DNA from: Streptomyces sp. B93
GTDB taxonomy: Bacteria; Actinomycetota; Actinomycetes; Streptomycetales; Streptomycetaceae
NCBI RefSeq assembly: GCF_018070565.1
Contig: NZ_JAGPXL010000024.1
Location: 1 to 64,000 of the forward strand
Length of the DNA: 64,000 bases
Direction: 5' to 3'
A program made the position numbers and the translations under genes. The notes beneath the pieces are model-generated. The model was given only the letters and a program-made list of their open reading frames with translations. It made no database searches and was not told the origin of the DNA. Below are positions 43,170 to 52,586 of this stretch, in pieces (the stretch's first letter is position 1; each line of letters starts with the position of its first letter).

Positions 43170-43409
43170 TCAGCCCAGCAGGACGTCGTCGTCGCCCAGC
43201 CGCTTCAGCTCGCGGTAGAGAATGGCGAGGTTGGTCACGACGGCGGCGCCGGTCAGGACGGCGTCCAGCAGCCGCAGCGTGTCGCTCTCGCCACGGGCCT
43301 TCTTGATCTGCTTGTAGACCCCGACGGCGCCGAACGCCGACGTGGCCATCGAGACGTACAGACCGGACCTGGACCTCTTGAAGTCCTTGGCCTTGTTCAG
43401 TGCACTCAC
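43170..43409 (-). CDS. Small membrane-associated protein in the gat operon (79 aa)
   Basis: A 79-residue protein starting VSALNKAKDFKRSRSGLYVS and ending ELKRLGDDDVLLG. A single moderately hydrophobic stretch (TLRLLDAVLTGAAVVTNLAI) and basic residues before it suggest membrane association. Its GTG start overlaps the gatA stop (GTGA), so it is translationally coupled. It then runs to 15 bases before gatB. I know a similar gene in Streptomyces gat loci but not its function. Confidence 0.7.
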   Translation of the reverse strand: MSALNKAKDFKRSRSGLYVSMATSAFGAVGVYKQIKKARGESDTLRLLDAVLTGAAVVTNLAILYRELKRLGDDDVLLG

Positions 43410-44905
43410 AGCGACGGAGCCTCCTCCAGGAGCGGGTGCCCCCACTTTTCCACGAAGGCGGCCTCGACCGCGGCGCCCACCTTGTAGAGGCGGTCGTCCT
43501 GGAGCGCCGGGGCGATGATCTGGAGGCCCACCGGCAGGTTGTCCTCCGGTGCGAGACCGCAGGGCAGGGACATCGCGGCGTTGCCCGCCAGGTTGGTCGG
43601 GATGGTGCACAGGTCCGCGAGGTACATCGCCATCGGGTCGTCGGCGCGCTCGCCGATCGCGAAGGCGGTGGTCGGGGTCGTCGGCGAGACGATCACGTCG
43701 ACCTGCTCGAAGGCCCGCTCGAAGTCCTGCTTGATGAGCGTGCGGACCTTCTGCGCGGAGCCGTAGTAGGCGTCGTAGTAGCCGCTGGACAGGGCGTACG
43801 TGCCGAGCATGATGCGGCGCTTGACCTCGGGGCCGAAACCGGCCTCGCGGGTCAGGGACGTGACCTCCTCGGCGGAGTGCGTGCCGTCGTCGCCGGTCCG
43901 CAGGCCGTAGCGCAGGCCGTCGAAGCGGGCGAGGTTGGACGAGCACTCCGACGGCGCGATCAGGTAGTACGCCGACAGGGCGAGGTCGAAGGACGGGCAG
44001 TCCAGCTCGACGATCTCGGCGCCCAGCTCCTTCAGCAGCTCGACGGACTCGTCGAAGCGCTGGATGACACCGGCCTGGTAGCCCTCGCCGCGGAACTGCT
44101 TGACCACGCCGACGCGCATCCCGGCGACGCTGCCGTTGCGGGCGGCCTCGACGACCGCGGGGACCGGGGTGTCGATGGAGGTGGAGTCCATCGGGTCGTG
44201 CCCGGCGATGACCTCGTGCAGCAGCGCCGCGTCCAGCACCGTGCGGGCGCAGGGGCCGCCCTGGTCCAGGGAGGACGAGAAGGCGACCATGCCGTACCGG
44301 GACACCGCGCCGTACGTCGGCTTCACGCCGACCGTGCCGGTGACGGCGGCGGGCTGGCGGATGGAACCGCCGGTGTCCGTGCCGATGGCGAGCGGGGCCT
44401 GGTACGAGGCCAGGGCCGCGCTGGAGCCGCCGCCGGAGCCGCCGGGGATGCGGGTGAGGTCCCACGGGTTCCCGGTCGGGCCGTAGGCGCTGTTCTCGGT
44501 GCTGGACCCCATGGCGAACTCGTCCATGTTGGTCTTGCCGAGGATGACCACGTCGGCGGCCTTCAGCCGCTTGGTGAGCGTCGCGTCGTACGGCGGGATC
44601 CAACCCTCCAGGATCTTCGAACCGACGGTCGTGGGCACGCCCTCGGTGGTGAAGATGTCCTTCAGCGCGAGCGGCACACCGGCCAGCGGGCCGAGCTGCT
44701 CGCCGCGCTCCCGCTTGGCGTCGACGGCACGGGCCTGCGCCAGGGCGCCCTCACGGTCGATGTGCAGGAAGGCGTGCACCTTCTCGTCGACGGCCTCGAT
44801 ACGGGCCAGATGGGCCTCGGTGACCTCGACGGCCGCCAGCTCGCCGGAGGCGATCTTCTCGGCGATCTCGGCCGCGGTCAGCTTGATGATGGGGCTGTCC
44901 GTCAT
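43406..44905 (-). CDS. gatA: Asp/Glu-tRNA amidotransferase subunit A
   Basis: A 499-residue amidase-signature enzyme that hydrolyses glutamine for the GatCAB complex. The Ser-cisSer-Lys triad is visible: Lys in LALKDIF and the serines in GGSGGGSSAAL with GTDTGGSIRQPA. The C-terminus PTTPTTAFAIGE and DNLPVGLQIIAPAL is typical. ATG 44905 is 6 bases after the gatC stop. It is the second gene of the operon. Confidence 0.96.
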   Translation of the reverse strand: MTDSPIIKLTAAEIAEKIASGELAAVEVTEAHLARIEAVDEKVHAFLHIDREGALAQARAVDAKRERGEQLGPLAGVPLALKDIFTTEGVPTTVGSKILEGWIPPYDATLTKRLKAADVVILGKTNMDEFAMGSSTENSAYGPTGNPWDLTRIPGGSGGGSSAALASYQAPLAIGTDTGGSIRQPAAVTGTVGVKPTYGAVSRYGMVAFSSSLDQGGPCARTVLDAALLHEVIAGHDPMDSTSIDTPVPAVVEAARNGSVAGMRVGVVKQFRGEGYQAGVIQRFDESVELLKELGAEIVELDCPSFDLALSAYYLIAPSECSSNLARFDGLRYGLRTGDDGTHSAEEVTSLTREAGFGPEVKRRIMLGTYALSSGYYDAYYGSAQKVRTLIKQDFERAFEQVDVIVSPTTPTTAFAIGERADDPMAMYLADLCTIPTNLAGNAAMSLPCGLAPEDNLPVGLQIIAPALQDDRLYKVGAAVEAAFVEKWGHPLLEEAPSL

Positions 44906-44911
44906 TGGGTG

Positions 44912-45208
44912 TTACTCCTCCCCCAGGATCTGCGGCACCTTGAAACGCTGCTGCTCCTGGGCCGGGGCGCCGGAGAGCGCCTGCTCGGGGGTGAGCGAGG
45001 GGCGGACCTCGTCCGGGCGCATGACGTTCGTCAGCGGGAGCGGGTGCGAGGTCGGCGGAACGTCTTGGTCGGCGACCTCGCTGACGCGGGCGACCGCGCC
45101 GATGATGTCGTCCAGCTGGCCGGCGAAGTGATCAAGCTCTTCGGGCTTCAGCTCCAGACGCGCCAGCCGGGCGAGGTGGGCGACCTCCTCGCGCGTGATG
45201 CCAGGCAT
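44912..45208 (-). CDS. gatC: Asp/Glu-tRNA amidotransferase subunit C
   Basis: A 98-residue belt subunit that holds GatA and GatB together. It starts MPGITREEVAHLARLARLEL and ends with the SLTPEQALSGAPAQEQQRFKVP motif. Its ATG at 45208 has AGAGGATC upstream. It is the first gene of the operon. Confidence 0.95.
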   Translation of the reverse strand: MPGITREEVAHLARLARLELKPEELDHFAGQLDDIIGAVARVSEVADQDVPPTSHPLPLTNVMRPDEVRPSLTPEQALSGAPAQEQQRFKVPQILGEE

Positions 45209-45249
45209 GCAGCGATCCTCTGGGGTGAGTGTGATTTGGTTTGGGGCCA

Positions 45250-45255
45250 ATCCTA
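45250..45255 (-). promoter_or_regulatory. Probable -10 box of the gat operon
   Basis: TAGGAT on the minus strand, the usual Streptomyces -10 form, lies 41 bases before the gatC ATG. The -35 region is not clear. Confidence 0.45.
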
Positions 45256-45433
45256 TGGGGCGGGGACGGGTGCCCGTTAAACGGTTTCGTGGCAGCTGCG
45301 GGCAGTCGTGCCGCTGGGGCGGCACCGGTGGGCGCAGCGGCACCCCGCCAGCGCGGGCAAGCACACCCACCCCCGGCCAGCGGTCACGCCGGGCAGTCCC
45401 CTGGTGGACGGGTGCCTACAGGCGGGCGGGAAA

Positions 45434-47770
45434 CTACTCGTCGGTCGCCGCCGCAGGCAGCGCGGCGCGGGGCCGCTGCCACCCCCGGGACCCCCGCGCC
45501 AGCAACCACGCCGTCGTCTCCTCGGGCGGCATCGCGGCCGCGACCAGCCAGCCCTGTACGGCGTCACACCCCAGGTCCCGCAGCCGCTCCCACGTCTCGT
45601 CGTCCTCCACGCCCTCGGCGACGACGAGCAGCCCGAGGGAGTGGGCGAGGTCGACCGTGCACCGCACGATCTCCGCGTCCTCGGTGTCCACGGCGAGCCG
45701 CGCCACGAAGGACCGGTCGATCTTCAGCTCGCTCACCGGGAGGCGCCGAAGGTGCACCAGCGAGGAGTACCCCGTGCCGAAGTCGTCCAGGGACATCTTC
45801 ACCCCGTGCCCGGTGAGCCCGGCGAGGGTGTCGGCGGCCCGCTGCGGGTCCTCCAGGAGCACATGCTCGGTGATCTCCAGCTGGAGCGCCCCCGCGGGGA
45901 CGCCGTGCCGGGCCAGCCGGGCGGCGACGGACCCGGCGAAGCCGGGGGTGTGCACATCGCGCGGGGAGACGTTCACCGCGACCGGCACGAACAGCCCCTG
46001 TCCGCGCCACTTGGCGACCTGCCCGAGCGCCGTCTCCAGCACGTACTCGGTGAGGACCGGCATCAGCCCGGACGACTCGGCGATCGCGATGAACTCGTCC
46101 GGCGGCACCTTCCCGCGCTCGGGGTGCACCCACCGCACCAGCGCCTCGAGCCCGGCGACCTGCCCGTCGAAGCGGACCTTGGGCTGGTAGTGCAGCTGCA
46201 CCTCGCGCGCGTCCAGGGCGCGGCGCAGGTCGGCCAGCAGGCCGAGCCGGTCGGGGGTGTTGGAGTCGCGCTTGGACTCGTAGACCTCGACCCCGGTCCG
46301 GTCCCGTTTGGCCTGGTACATCGCGACGTCGGCGCGGCGCAGCATGCCCTCCGCGTCCAGGGCGTGGTCGGGGTAGACGGCGACCCCGGCGCTGGCCTCC
46401 AGCACCAGGGTGAGGCCGTCCAGGTCGAGCGGGGAGCTGAGTTCCGCGACCAGGTTGCGGGCCACTCGGGTCGCCGAGGTGGTGGAGTCGGCGACCGGCA
46501 GTAACACGGCGAACTCGTCGCCGCCGAGCCGGGCCGCCTCCGCCCCGCGGGGCAGCGCCAGCCGCAGCCGGTCGGCGGTCTGGAGCAGCAGCCGGTCACC
46601 GGCGAGATGACCGAGGGTGTCATTGACCGAGCGGAAGCGGTCGAGGTCGATCAGCATCAGGGCGGAGCGGGCGCCGATGCGTTCGGCGTCGTCCAGCGCG
46701 GTCCAGATGCGTTCCAGCAGCCACTGCCGGTTGGGCAGTCCGGTCAGCGGGTCGCGCAGCTGCTCCTCGGCGCGGGCGCGGGCCATCCACAGGGTGGAGT
46801 CGAGCGCGATGAGCGGGATGGAGAACAGCGGCAGCAGGATCGGCTCGGCGACGGCGACGACGCAGACCAGCGGTGCGATGCCGAGCAGCGCCACGGCGAC
46901 CAGGCCCTGTCTGACCAGGGCGGTGCGGGCGATGGTGGGCAGACCGCCGGTCGGGGGCGCGTGCAGGTACCACAGCAGGACGCGGGTGACCGCGAGGTAG
47001 GCGACGGCGACCAGCACCACGCCGGGGGCGGTGTAGAGGGTCCAGGTGTCCGGGGGCCAGGGGTGCTCGACGGACGGCACCCGTCCGAAGGCGGCCAGGA
47101 CCAGCGCGCCGGCGCCGATGCCGAGGATGTCCACCGCGCCGTGCAGCACGCCCTGGCGCCAGCGGTGGCGGCGGGCTATGCCGACCAGGACGACGACGGT
47201 GAGGCTGACCATCCCGGCGGACACCCAGCCGTACAGCAGCAGTACGGCGAGGGTGAGCGCGGCGCCGGAGCCGGTGCCGCCCCACCAGCGGGCGCGGCCG
47301 AGGGCGACCAGGTGGCCGACGATGATGCCGGTGAGGACGGCCAGGGACCAGCCGACCGTGCCGGACGGGAAGAGCGCGTGGTTGCCGGTGAAGGCGCGCA
47401 GGAACCCGGCGCCGAGCACGAAGGCGGCGGCGGCGACCACGGCCGCGGGCAGCGCGGGCCATGCCTGGTGGCGGTCGGTGTCGGCGCCCGGTCCGGTGCC
47501 CGGCAGTCCGGCGGTGTGCCCGGCGCCCGGGTGTCCGGCGAACTGCCCGCCGTGCGGGCCGTGTCCGGGCGGCACTCGGCCGGGCCCGGTGTGGGCGGGC
47601 CGGACGTGCCCGGGTCCCACGGGTGCCGGTCCGGCGTGCCCGGGTGCCTGCGCGGGGCGGCCGAGGCGGCTTGCGGGGCCGGCGCGCCACAGCGGGCGGC
47701 GGCCCGTCCGCCAGGCACCGGCCATCCGGCGCAGGCGTGAGTCCGGGGCGGCGCTCTCGGTCGGTTCCAT
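45434..47770 (-). CDS. rmdB: Membrane GGDEF-EAL protein, RmdB-like, with a TTA codon
   Basis: A 778-residue bifunctional c-di-GMP enzyme. Residues 25-100 are a Gly/Pro/His-rich tail, 105-325 have six to eight membrane segments, then GGDEF (about 330-490, motif 416-420) and EAL (about 510-755). Both motifs look intact: ARLGGDEF, HYQPKV, LEALVRW, LDDFGTGYSSL, KIDRSFV and VAEGVED. It lies next to ligA, as S. coelicolor RmdB (SCO5495) does, from memory. Codon 423 (46502-46504), three residues after GGDEF, is TTA, a leucine codon needing the bldA tRNA. ATG 47770 has GGGACGGGA upstream. Confidence 0.9.
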   Translation of the reverse strand: MEPTESAAPDSRLRRMAGAWRTGRRPLWRAGPASRLGRPAQAPGHAGPAPVGPGHVRPAHTGPGRVPPGHGPHGGQFAGHPGAGHTAGLPGTGPGADTDRHQAWPALPAAVVAAAAFVLGAGFLRAFTGNHALFPSGTVGWSLAVLTGIIVGHLVALGRARWWGGTGSGAALTLAVLLLYGWVSAGMVSLTVVVLVGIARRHRWRQGVLHGAVDILGIGAGALVLAAFGRVPSVEHPWPPDTWTLYTAPGVVLVAVAYLAVTRVLLWYLHAPPTGGLPTIARTALVRQGLVAVALLGIAPLVCVVAVAEPILLPLFSIPLIALDSTLWMARARAEEQLRDPLTGLPNRQWLLERIWTALDDAERIGARSALMLIDLDRFRSVNDTLGHLAGDRLLLQTADRLRLALPRGAEAARLGGDEFAVLLPVADSTTSATRVARNLVAELSSPLDLDGLTLVLEASAGVAVYPDHALDAEGMLRRADVAMYQAKRDRTGVEVYESKRDSNTPDRLGLLADLRRALDAREVQLHYQPKVRFDGQVAGLEALVRWVHPERGKVPPDEFIAIAESSGLMPVLTEYVLETALGQVAKWRGQGLFVPVAVNVSPRDVHTPGFAGSVAARLARHGVPAGALQLEITEHVLLEDPQRAADTLAGLTGHGVKMSLDDFGTGYSSLVHLRRLPVSELKIDRSFVARLAVDTEDAEIVRCTVDLAHSLGLLVVAEGVEDDETWERLRDLGCDAVQGWLVAAAMPPEETTAWLLARGSRGWQRPRAALPAAATDE

Positions 47771-47984
47771 TCCCGTCCCTCTCACAGCCGGCGGTGCCCA
47801 CGCCACGCGGCCCGATGCCCGACAACCATCCTTGGCGCCGCGTTGGAAAACCCTTCCCCGGGCCCTCGTTCCAGAGCACGGGGATGCCCCGACCGCAGCT
47901 GGGCACGGCAGGCGCACATCTCAACAGTAGGCCGCGGAAGGCTTCCACGGGCAGCGGTCGTCGGTGGTTGCCCGATTACACCCG

Positions 47985-48024
47985 GGCCACCCGTATGCAT
48001 CTGATATACGCCGATCGGGTGGCC
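47985..48024 (-). terminator. Possible terminator after ligA
   Basis: A 9-bp stem (GGCCACCCG and its complement) with a 22-base loop lies 9 bases past the ligA stop. The large loop makes it weak. Confidence 0.4.
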
Positions 48025-48032
48025 TTCAACCG

Positions 48033-50225
48033 CTACTCCTCGGCCGGAAGTGCGGCGTCCGCGGCGGCCTCCGGGCCCTGTTCCAGCAGGACGTTGAACC
48101 CGTCCTCGTTCAGGACCGGCACCTTCAGCTGCATCGCCTTGTCGTATTTCGATCCGGGGTTGTCACCCACAACGACGAACGCCGTCTTCTTCGAAACCGA
48201 CCCGGTCACCTTGGCGCCCCTGCTCTGCAACGCCTCCTTGGCGCCGTCGCGGGTGAAGTGCTCCAGCGTTCCGGTCACGACCACCGTGAGCCCTTCCAGC
48301 GGGCGGGGGCCCTGGTCCTCGCCGGAACCCTCCTCCTCCATGCGGACCCCGGCCGCCTTCCACTTGCGCAGGATCTCCTGGTGCCACTCCTCGGCGAACC
48401 ACTCCTTCAGCGAGGCGGCGATGATCGGGCCGACGCCCTCGGTGTTCGCCAGCTCCTCCTCGCTCGCCTGCTCGATGCGGTCGACGGAACGGAACTCCCG
48501 GGCCAGCGCCTCGGCCGCCACCGGCCCGACATGACGGATCGACAACCCGGTCAGAATCCTCGCGAGCGGGCGCTCCTTGGCCGCGGCGATGTTCTCCAGC
48601 ATGGCGAGCGCGTTCTTCTTGGGCTTGCCCTCCTGGTTGGCGAAGACCGTGACGACCTTCTCCTCGCCCGTCTTCGGGTCGCGCTTGGGCAGCCCGCTGT
48701 CCTGGTCGAGGACGTACGCCTTGATGGGCAGCAGCTGCTCCACGGTGAGGTCGAACAGATCCCCCTCGTCCGTCAGCGGCGGGGCCTTCGGCTCCAGCGG
48801 CTTGGTGAAGGCCGCCGCGGCGACATAGCCGAAGTGCTCGATGTCCAGCGCCTTGCGGCCCGCCAGGTAGAACAGGCGCTCCCGCAACTGCGCCGGGCAG
48901 GTTTGGGCGTTCGGGCAGCGCAGGTCGACGTCGCCCTCCTTCATCGGCCTGAGCGCCGTACCGCATTCTGGGCACTCGGCGGGCATCACGAACTCGCGCT
49001 CGCTGCCGTCGCGCAGGTCGACGACCGGGCCCAGGATCTCCGGGATCACGTCACCGGCCTTGCGCAGCACCACCGTGTCCCCGATGAGGACGCCCTTGGC
49101 CTTGACCACGTCCTGGTTGTGCAGGGTGGCGAACTCCACCTCGGAGCCCGCGACGGTGACCGGCTCGACCTGCGCGTACGGGGTGACGCGGCCGGTGCGG
49201 CCCACGCCGACGCGGATGTTGACCAGTTTGGTGTTCACCTCCTCCGGCGCGTACTTGTACGCGATCGCCCAGCGCGGGGCGCGGGAGGTGGAGCCGAGGC
49301 GGCCCTGGAGCGGGATCTCGTCGAGCTTGATGACGGCGCCGTCGATCTCGTGCGCCACCGAGTGGCGGTTCTCGCCGTAGTGGGCGATGAACTCGCGTAC
49401 GCCGTCCAGGTCGTCGACGACGCGGTTGTGCGAGGAGGTCGGCAGGCCCCACTCCTTGAGCAGGTCGTACGCCTGGGAGAGCCGGGTCAGGCCCTCGAAG
49501 CCCTCCAGGGCACCGATGCCGTGCACGACCATGTGCAGCGGCAGCGTCGCGGTGACCCTGGGGTCCTTCTGGCGCAACGAACCCGAGGCGGAGTTGCGGG
49601 GGTTGGCGTACGGCTTCTCACCGGCGGCCACCCGGCGGGCGTTGAGGTCCTGGAACGCCTCCATCGGGAAGTAGACCTCGCCGCGGATCTCCACGAGCCG
49701 GGGGACGCGGTCGCCGTGCAGGCGGTGCGGGATCTCCCCGATCGTCATGACGTTCGGCGTGATGTCCTCGCCCACCCGGCCGTCGCCGCGGGTGGCCGCG
49801 CGGACCAGTCTGCCGTCCTCGTAGGTCAGGTTGACCGCGAGTCCGTCGACCTTCAGCTCGCACAGCAGGTGGTAGTCGGGGGTGCCGACGTCCTTCGCCA
49901 CCCGCTCGGCCCAGGCGGCGAGCCCTTCGTCGTCGAAGACGTTGTCCAGGGAGAGCATCCGCTGGCGGTGCTCCACCTCGGCGAGGTCCGTCTCGTACGC
50001 CACCGCGACCTTCTGGGTCGGCGAGTCGGGCGTGCGCAGCTCGGGGTGCTCCTCCTCCAGCGCCTCCAGGTGGCGCATCAGCTCGTCGAACTCGGCGTCG
50101 CTGATGACGGGAGCGTCCTTCACGTAGTAACGGAAGCGGTGCTCCTCGATCTCCTGGGCGAGCTGCGCGTGCCTGTCCCGTGCCTCGGCGGGCACCGTCG
50201 TCTCCGCTTGCTTGTCGCCGGCCAC
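48033..50225 (-). CDS. ligA: NAD-dependent DNA ligase
   Basis: A 730-residue essential ligase that seals nicks in replication and repair. The adenylated lysine is in CELKVDGLAVNLTYEDG. An OB fold follows (GRTGRVTPYAQVEPV), then the Cys4 zinc finger (CPECGTALRPM, LRCPNAQTCPAQL), helix-hairpin-helix repeats and a C-terminal BRCT domain (LEGLTVVVTGTLEHFTR). The length is slightly above E. coli LigA owing to an insertion of about 20 residues near residue 540. GTG 50225 with GGGAGG upstream; it follows a MetE-like gene by 15 bases. Confidence 0.96.
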   Translation of the reverse strand: MAGDKQAETTVPAEARDRHAQLAQEIEEHRFRYYVKDAPVISDAEFDELMRHLEALEEEHPELRTPDSPTQKVAVAYETDLAEVEHRQRMLSLDNVFDDEGLAAWAERVAKDVGTPDYHLLCELKVDGLAVNLTYEDGRLVRAATRGDGRVGEDITPNVMTIGEIPHRLHGDRVPRLVEIRGEVYFPMEAFQDLNARRVAAGEKPYANPRNSASGSLRQKDPRVTATLPLHMVVHGIGALEGFEGLTRLSQAYDLLKEWGLPTSSHNRVVDDLDGVREFIAHYGENRHSVAHEIDGAVIKLDEIPLQGRLGSTSRAPRWAIAYKYAPEEVNTKLVNIRVGVGRTGRVTPYAQVEPVTVAGSEVEFATLHNQDVVKAKGVLIGDTVVLRKAGDVIPEILGPVVDLRDGSEREFVMPAECPECGTALRPMKEGDVDLRCPNAQTCPAQLRERLFYLAGRKALDIEHFGYVAAAAFTKPLEPKAPPLTDEGDLFDLTVEQLLPIKAYVLDQDSGLPKRDPKTGEEKVVTVFANQEGKPKKNALAMLENIAAAKERPLARILTGLSIRHVGPVAAEALAREFRSVDRIEQASEEELANTEGVGPIIAASLKEWFAEEWHQEILRKWKAAGVRMEEEGSGEDQGPRPLEGLTVVVTGTLEHFTRDGAKEALQSRGAKVTGSVSKKTAFVVVGDNPGSKYDKAMQLKVPVLNEDGFNVLLEQGPEAAADAALPAEE

Positions 50226-50240
50226 CGTGTTGTCCTCCCG

Positions 50241-51248
50241 TTACTCTGGGTTGTCCGCGAGGGATCTCGCCGCCCGGACGCAGTGGGCGAGCGCCCGACG
50301 GGCGTACTCGGGGGACGCACCCGCGAGCCCGCACGCCGGAGTGACCGTGACGGCATCCGTGAGAAGGCCCGGATGCAGCCCCAGCCTGCGCCAGAGCGTC
50401 CTGACACCCATGACGCTACCGGCAGGGTCCGACAATGGGCCGTCCGTGCCCGGCACCACACCGGCGAACAGCCGGGTCCCCCCTTCCACCGCCTCACCGA
50501 TCACCTCGTCGTCACGCTCGGTGAGGAGCGAGAAGTCGAAGGAGATCCCCTTAGCCCCGGCCCGGCGCAGCAGCGCGAACGGCACGTCCGGTGCGCACGA
50601 GTGGACCACGACGGGGCCGCCGTCGTGCACCCCCATGACGTCCCGGAGCGTGGCCTCGGCGACCTGCCGGTCGACGGCGCGGTGGGTGCGGTAGCCGCTG
50701 GCGGTCCTCACCTGCCCGCGCAGTACGGCGGTCAGTGACGGTTCGTCGAGTTGCAGGACGATGTGCGCGCCGGGGACGCGGCGCCGTACCTCCGCCAGGT
50801 GCAGTCGCAGGCCCTCGGTGAGCGAGGCGGCGAGGTCGCGGCAGGCGCCGGGGTCGGAGAGGGCGGCCTCGCCGTTCCTCAGCTCCAGTGCGGCGGCCAG
50901 CGTCCACGGGCCGACCGCCTGCACCTTCAGCGGCCCCTCGTAGTCCCGGGTGTACTCCTCGAGGGCGTCGAGGTCCTCCCCGAGCCAGGAACGGGCCCGC
51001 CGGGTGTCCCGGCCCGGCCGGTCCCCGATCCGCCAGCCACTGGGCTCCACGCGCGCGTACAGCTCGACGAGCAGCCCGGCGGTCCGGCCGATCATGTCGG
51101 CGCCGGGGCCGCGCGCGGGCAGCTCGGCGAGGTACGGGAAGTCCTCGAAGGACCCGGTGACGGTCTTGGCGGCCTCCCGGGCATCGGTCCCGGGCATGGA
51201 CCCGACGCCGGTGGCGGCGCCGAAGCTGATCTGGCTGTTTTCGCTCAC
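50241..51248 (-). CDS. Cobalamin-independent methionine synthase (MetE) C-terminal-domain protein
   Basis: A 335-residue protein that is only the catalytic C-terminal half of MetE. Landmarks are IVLQLDEPSL, the zinc-binding VVHSCAPDVPFAL (His and Cys) and TPACGLAGAS. The N-terminal tetrahydrofolate-binding half of full-length MetE is absent, as in other actinobacterial core proteins. It may transfer a methyl group from another donor. GTG 51248. It is upstream of ligA on the same strand with a 15-base gap. Confidence 0.85.
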   Translation of the reverse strand: MSENSQISFGAATGVGSMPGTDAREAAKTVTGSFEDFPYLAELPARGPGADMIGRTAGLLVELYARVEPSGWRIGDRPGRDTRRARSWLGEDLDALEEYTRDYEGPLKVQAVGPWTLAAALELRNGEAALSDPGACRDLAASLTEGLRLHLAEVRRRVPGAHIVLQLDEPSLTAVLRGQVRTASGYRTHRAVDRQVAEATLRDVMGVHDGGPVVVHSCAPDVPFALLRRAGAKGISFDFSLLTERDDEVIGEAVEGGTRLFAGVVPGTDGPLSDPAGSVMGVRTLWRRLGLHPGLLTDAVTVTPACGLAGASPEYARRALAHCVRAARSLADNPE

Positions 51249-51279
51249 CGGAGCAGCCTACGGAACCCTCCGCGGACGA

Positions 51280-51978
51280 TCAGCGGCCCGGGCGCACCGT
51301 CAGGTCGTTGACCTCCGCGTCCCTGGGCAGGTCCAGGGCCATCAGGATGGTGGTGGCGACGGACTCGGGGTCGATCCACCGGCCGGGGTCGTAGTCCTTG
51401 CCCTCCTGCTGGTGGACCTTGGCCTGCATGGGGCTGGCGGTGCGGCCGGGGTAGACGGAGGTGACGCGGACGCCGTTGGCGTGCTCCTCGTGGCGCAGGG
51501 AGTCGGCGAGGGCCTTCAGGCCGTGCTTGGAGGCCGCGTACGCCGACCAGCCCGCGTGGGCGGCGAGGCCCGCGCCGGAGTTGACGAAGAGGACGTGGCC
51601 GCGGGCGGTGCGCAGCTGGGGCAGGAAGTGCCGGGTCAGCTCGGCGGGGGCGAGCAGGTTGACGTTGAGCTGATGGCGCCAGGTCTTCGGGGTCAGGTCA
51701 CCGACCGGGCCCAGGTCGACGACGCCCGCGATGTGCAGTAGGGAGTCGACCCGGTCGGGCAGGGTCTGGTGGGAGAAGGCCCAGCTGAGGCGGTCCGGGT
51801 CGGCGAGGTCGCCGACCAGCGTCCGGGCTCCCGGGAACTGGGCGGCCAGCTCCTTGGCGCGGCCCGCGTCGCGCGCGTGGAGCACGAGTTCGTCCCCGCG
51901 CGCGTGCAGTCGGCGGGACACGGCCGCGCCGATGCCGGACCCGGCCCCGGTGATCACATGTGTAGCCATGCCCGCCAT
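51280..51978 (-). CDS. Short-chain dehydrogenase/reductase
   Basis: A 232-residue SDR with the cofactor motif ITGAGSGIGAAVS, NAG-like motif HIAGVVDLGP, active-site Ser in FVNSGAGLAA and YxxxK in YAASKHGLKALADSL. The substrate is unknown. ATG 51978 has GGGGGG 8 bases upstream; an ATG nine bases further in is also possible. Next to a LOG-like gene with an 18-base gap. Confidence 0.87.
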   Translation of the reverse strand: MAGMATHVITGAGSGIGAAVSRRLHARGDELVLHARDAGRAKELAAQFPGARTLVGDLADPDRLSWAFSHQTLPDRVDSLLHIAGVVDLGPVGDLTPKTWRHQLNVNLLAPAELTRHFLPQLRTARGHVLFVNSGAGLAAHAGWSAYAASKHGLKALADSLRHEEHANGVRVTSVYPGRTASPMQAKVHQQEGKDYDPGRWIDPESVATTILMALDLPRDAEVNDLTVRPGR

Positions 51979-51996
51979 GCTCGCACCCCCCGGGCG

Positions 51997-52536
51997 TCAC
52001 ACGACGCCCAGGTTCTCCTCCAGATAGGCCAGCGCCCCCACCGGCTCGTCGGCGAAGAAGACCAGGTCGGCCAGCGGGCGGGGCAGGAAGCCCTCGTCCT
52101 CCATCCGCCGGAACTGCTCCTTCAGCCCGTCGTAGAAGCCCGCGGTGTTCAGCAGCACCACCGGCTTCCCGGTCCGCCCGTGCTTCTTCAGCTCCAGGAT
52201 CTCCGTCGCCTCGTCCAGCGTGCCCGTGCCGCCCACCATGATCACGACCGCGTCGGCCTTGTCGAGCAGCAGCTTCTTGCGCTCGGCGAGGTCCCGCGCG
52301 ATCACCATCTCGTCGGCGCCGGGACGCGCCTTGGCCGACAGGAAGTCCACCGAGACCCCGATCAGCCGCCCGCCCGCCTCCTGCACGCCGTCGGCGACCA
52401 CCTTCATCAGACCGACGTCGGAGCCGCCCCACACGAGCGCGTGACCGCCCTTGCCGAGCAGCTTCGCGAACTCCCGCGCGGGGCGGGTGTAGCGCTCGTC
52501 GAGGTCGGCGGCGGAGAGGAAGACACAGATGTTCAT
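51997..52536 (-). CDS. LOG-family (TIGR00730) protein, cytokinin-riboside phosphoribohydrolase-like
   Basis: A 179-residue LOG-like protein, the family that releases free cytokinins from their nucleotides or acts on AMP. The family PGGxGTxxE motif is VGGTGTLDEATE here, so the first Pro is Val. MNICVFLSAAD is the usual start. ATG 52536. The substrate is inferred from the family. Confidence 0.85.
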   Translation of the reverse strand: MNICVFLSAADLDERYTRPAREFAKLLGKGGHALVWGGSDVGLMKVVADGVQEAGGRLIGVSVDFLSAKARPGADEMVIARDLAERKKLLLDKADAVVIMVGGTGTLDEATEILELKKHGRTGKPVVLLNTAGFYDGLKEQFRRMEDEGFLPRPLADLVFFADEPVGALAYLEENLGVV

Positions 52537-52586
52537 GGAGCCACCGTACGCGGGAACAACCGCCGCCCCGGACGCGCTGTCCCGGT

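Noticed and set aside
45209..45433. Riboswitch in the gatC leader
   Set aside because: The region has hairpins but none of the conserved cores of B12, SAM, glycine or lysine riboswitches that I could recognise; only a -10 box is supported.
47964..50738. 924-residue frame antisense to ligA
   Set aside because: LigA on the other strand has all motifs; this is a shadow frame.
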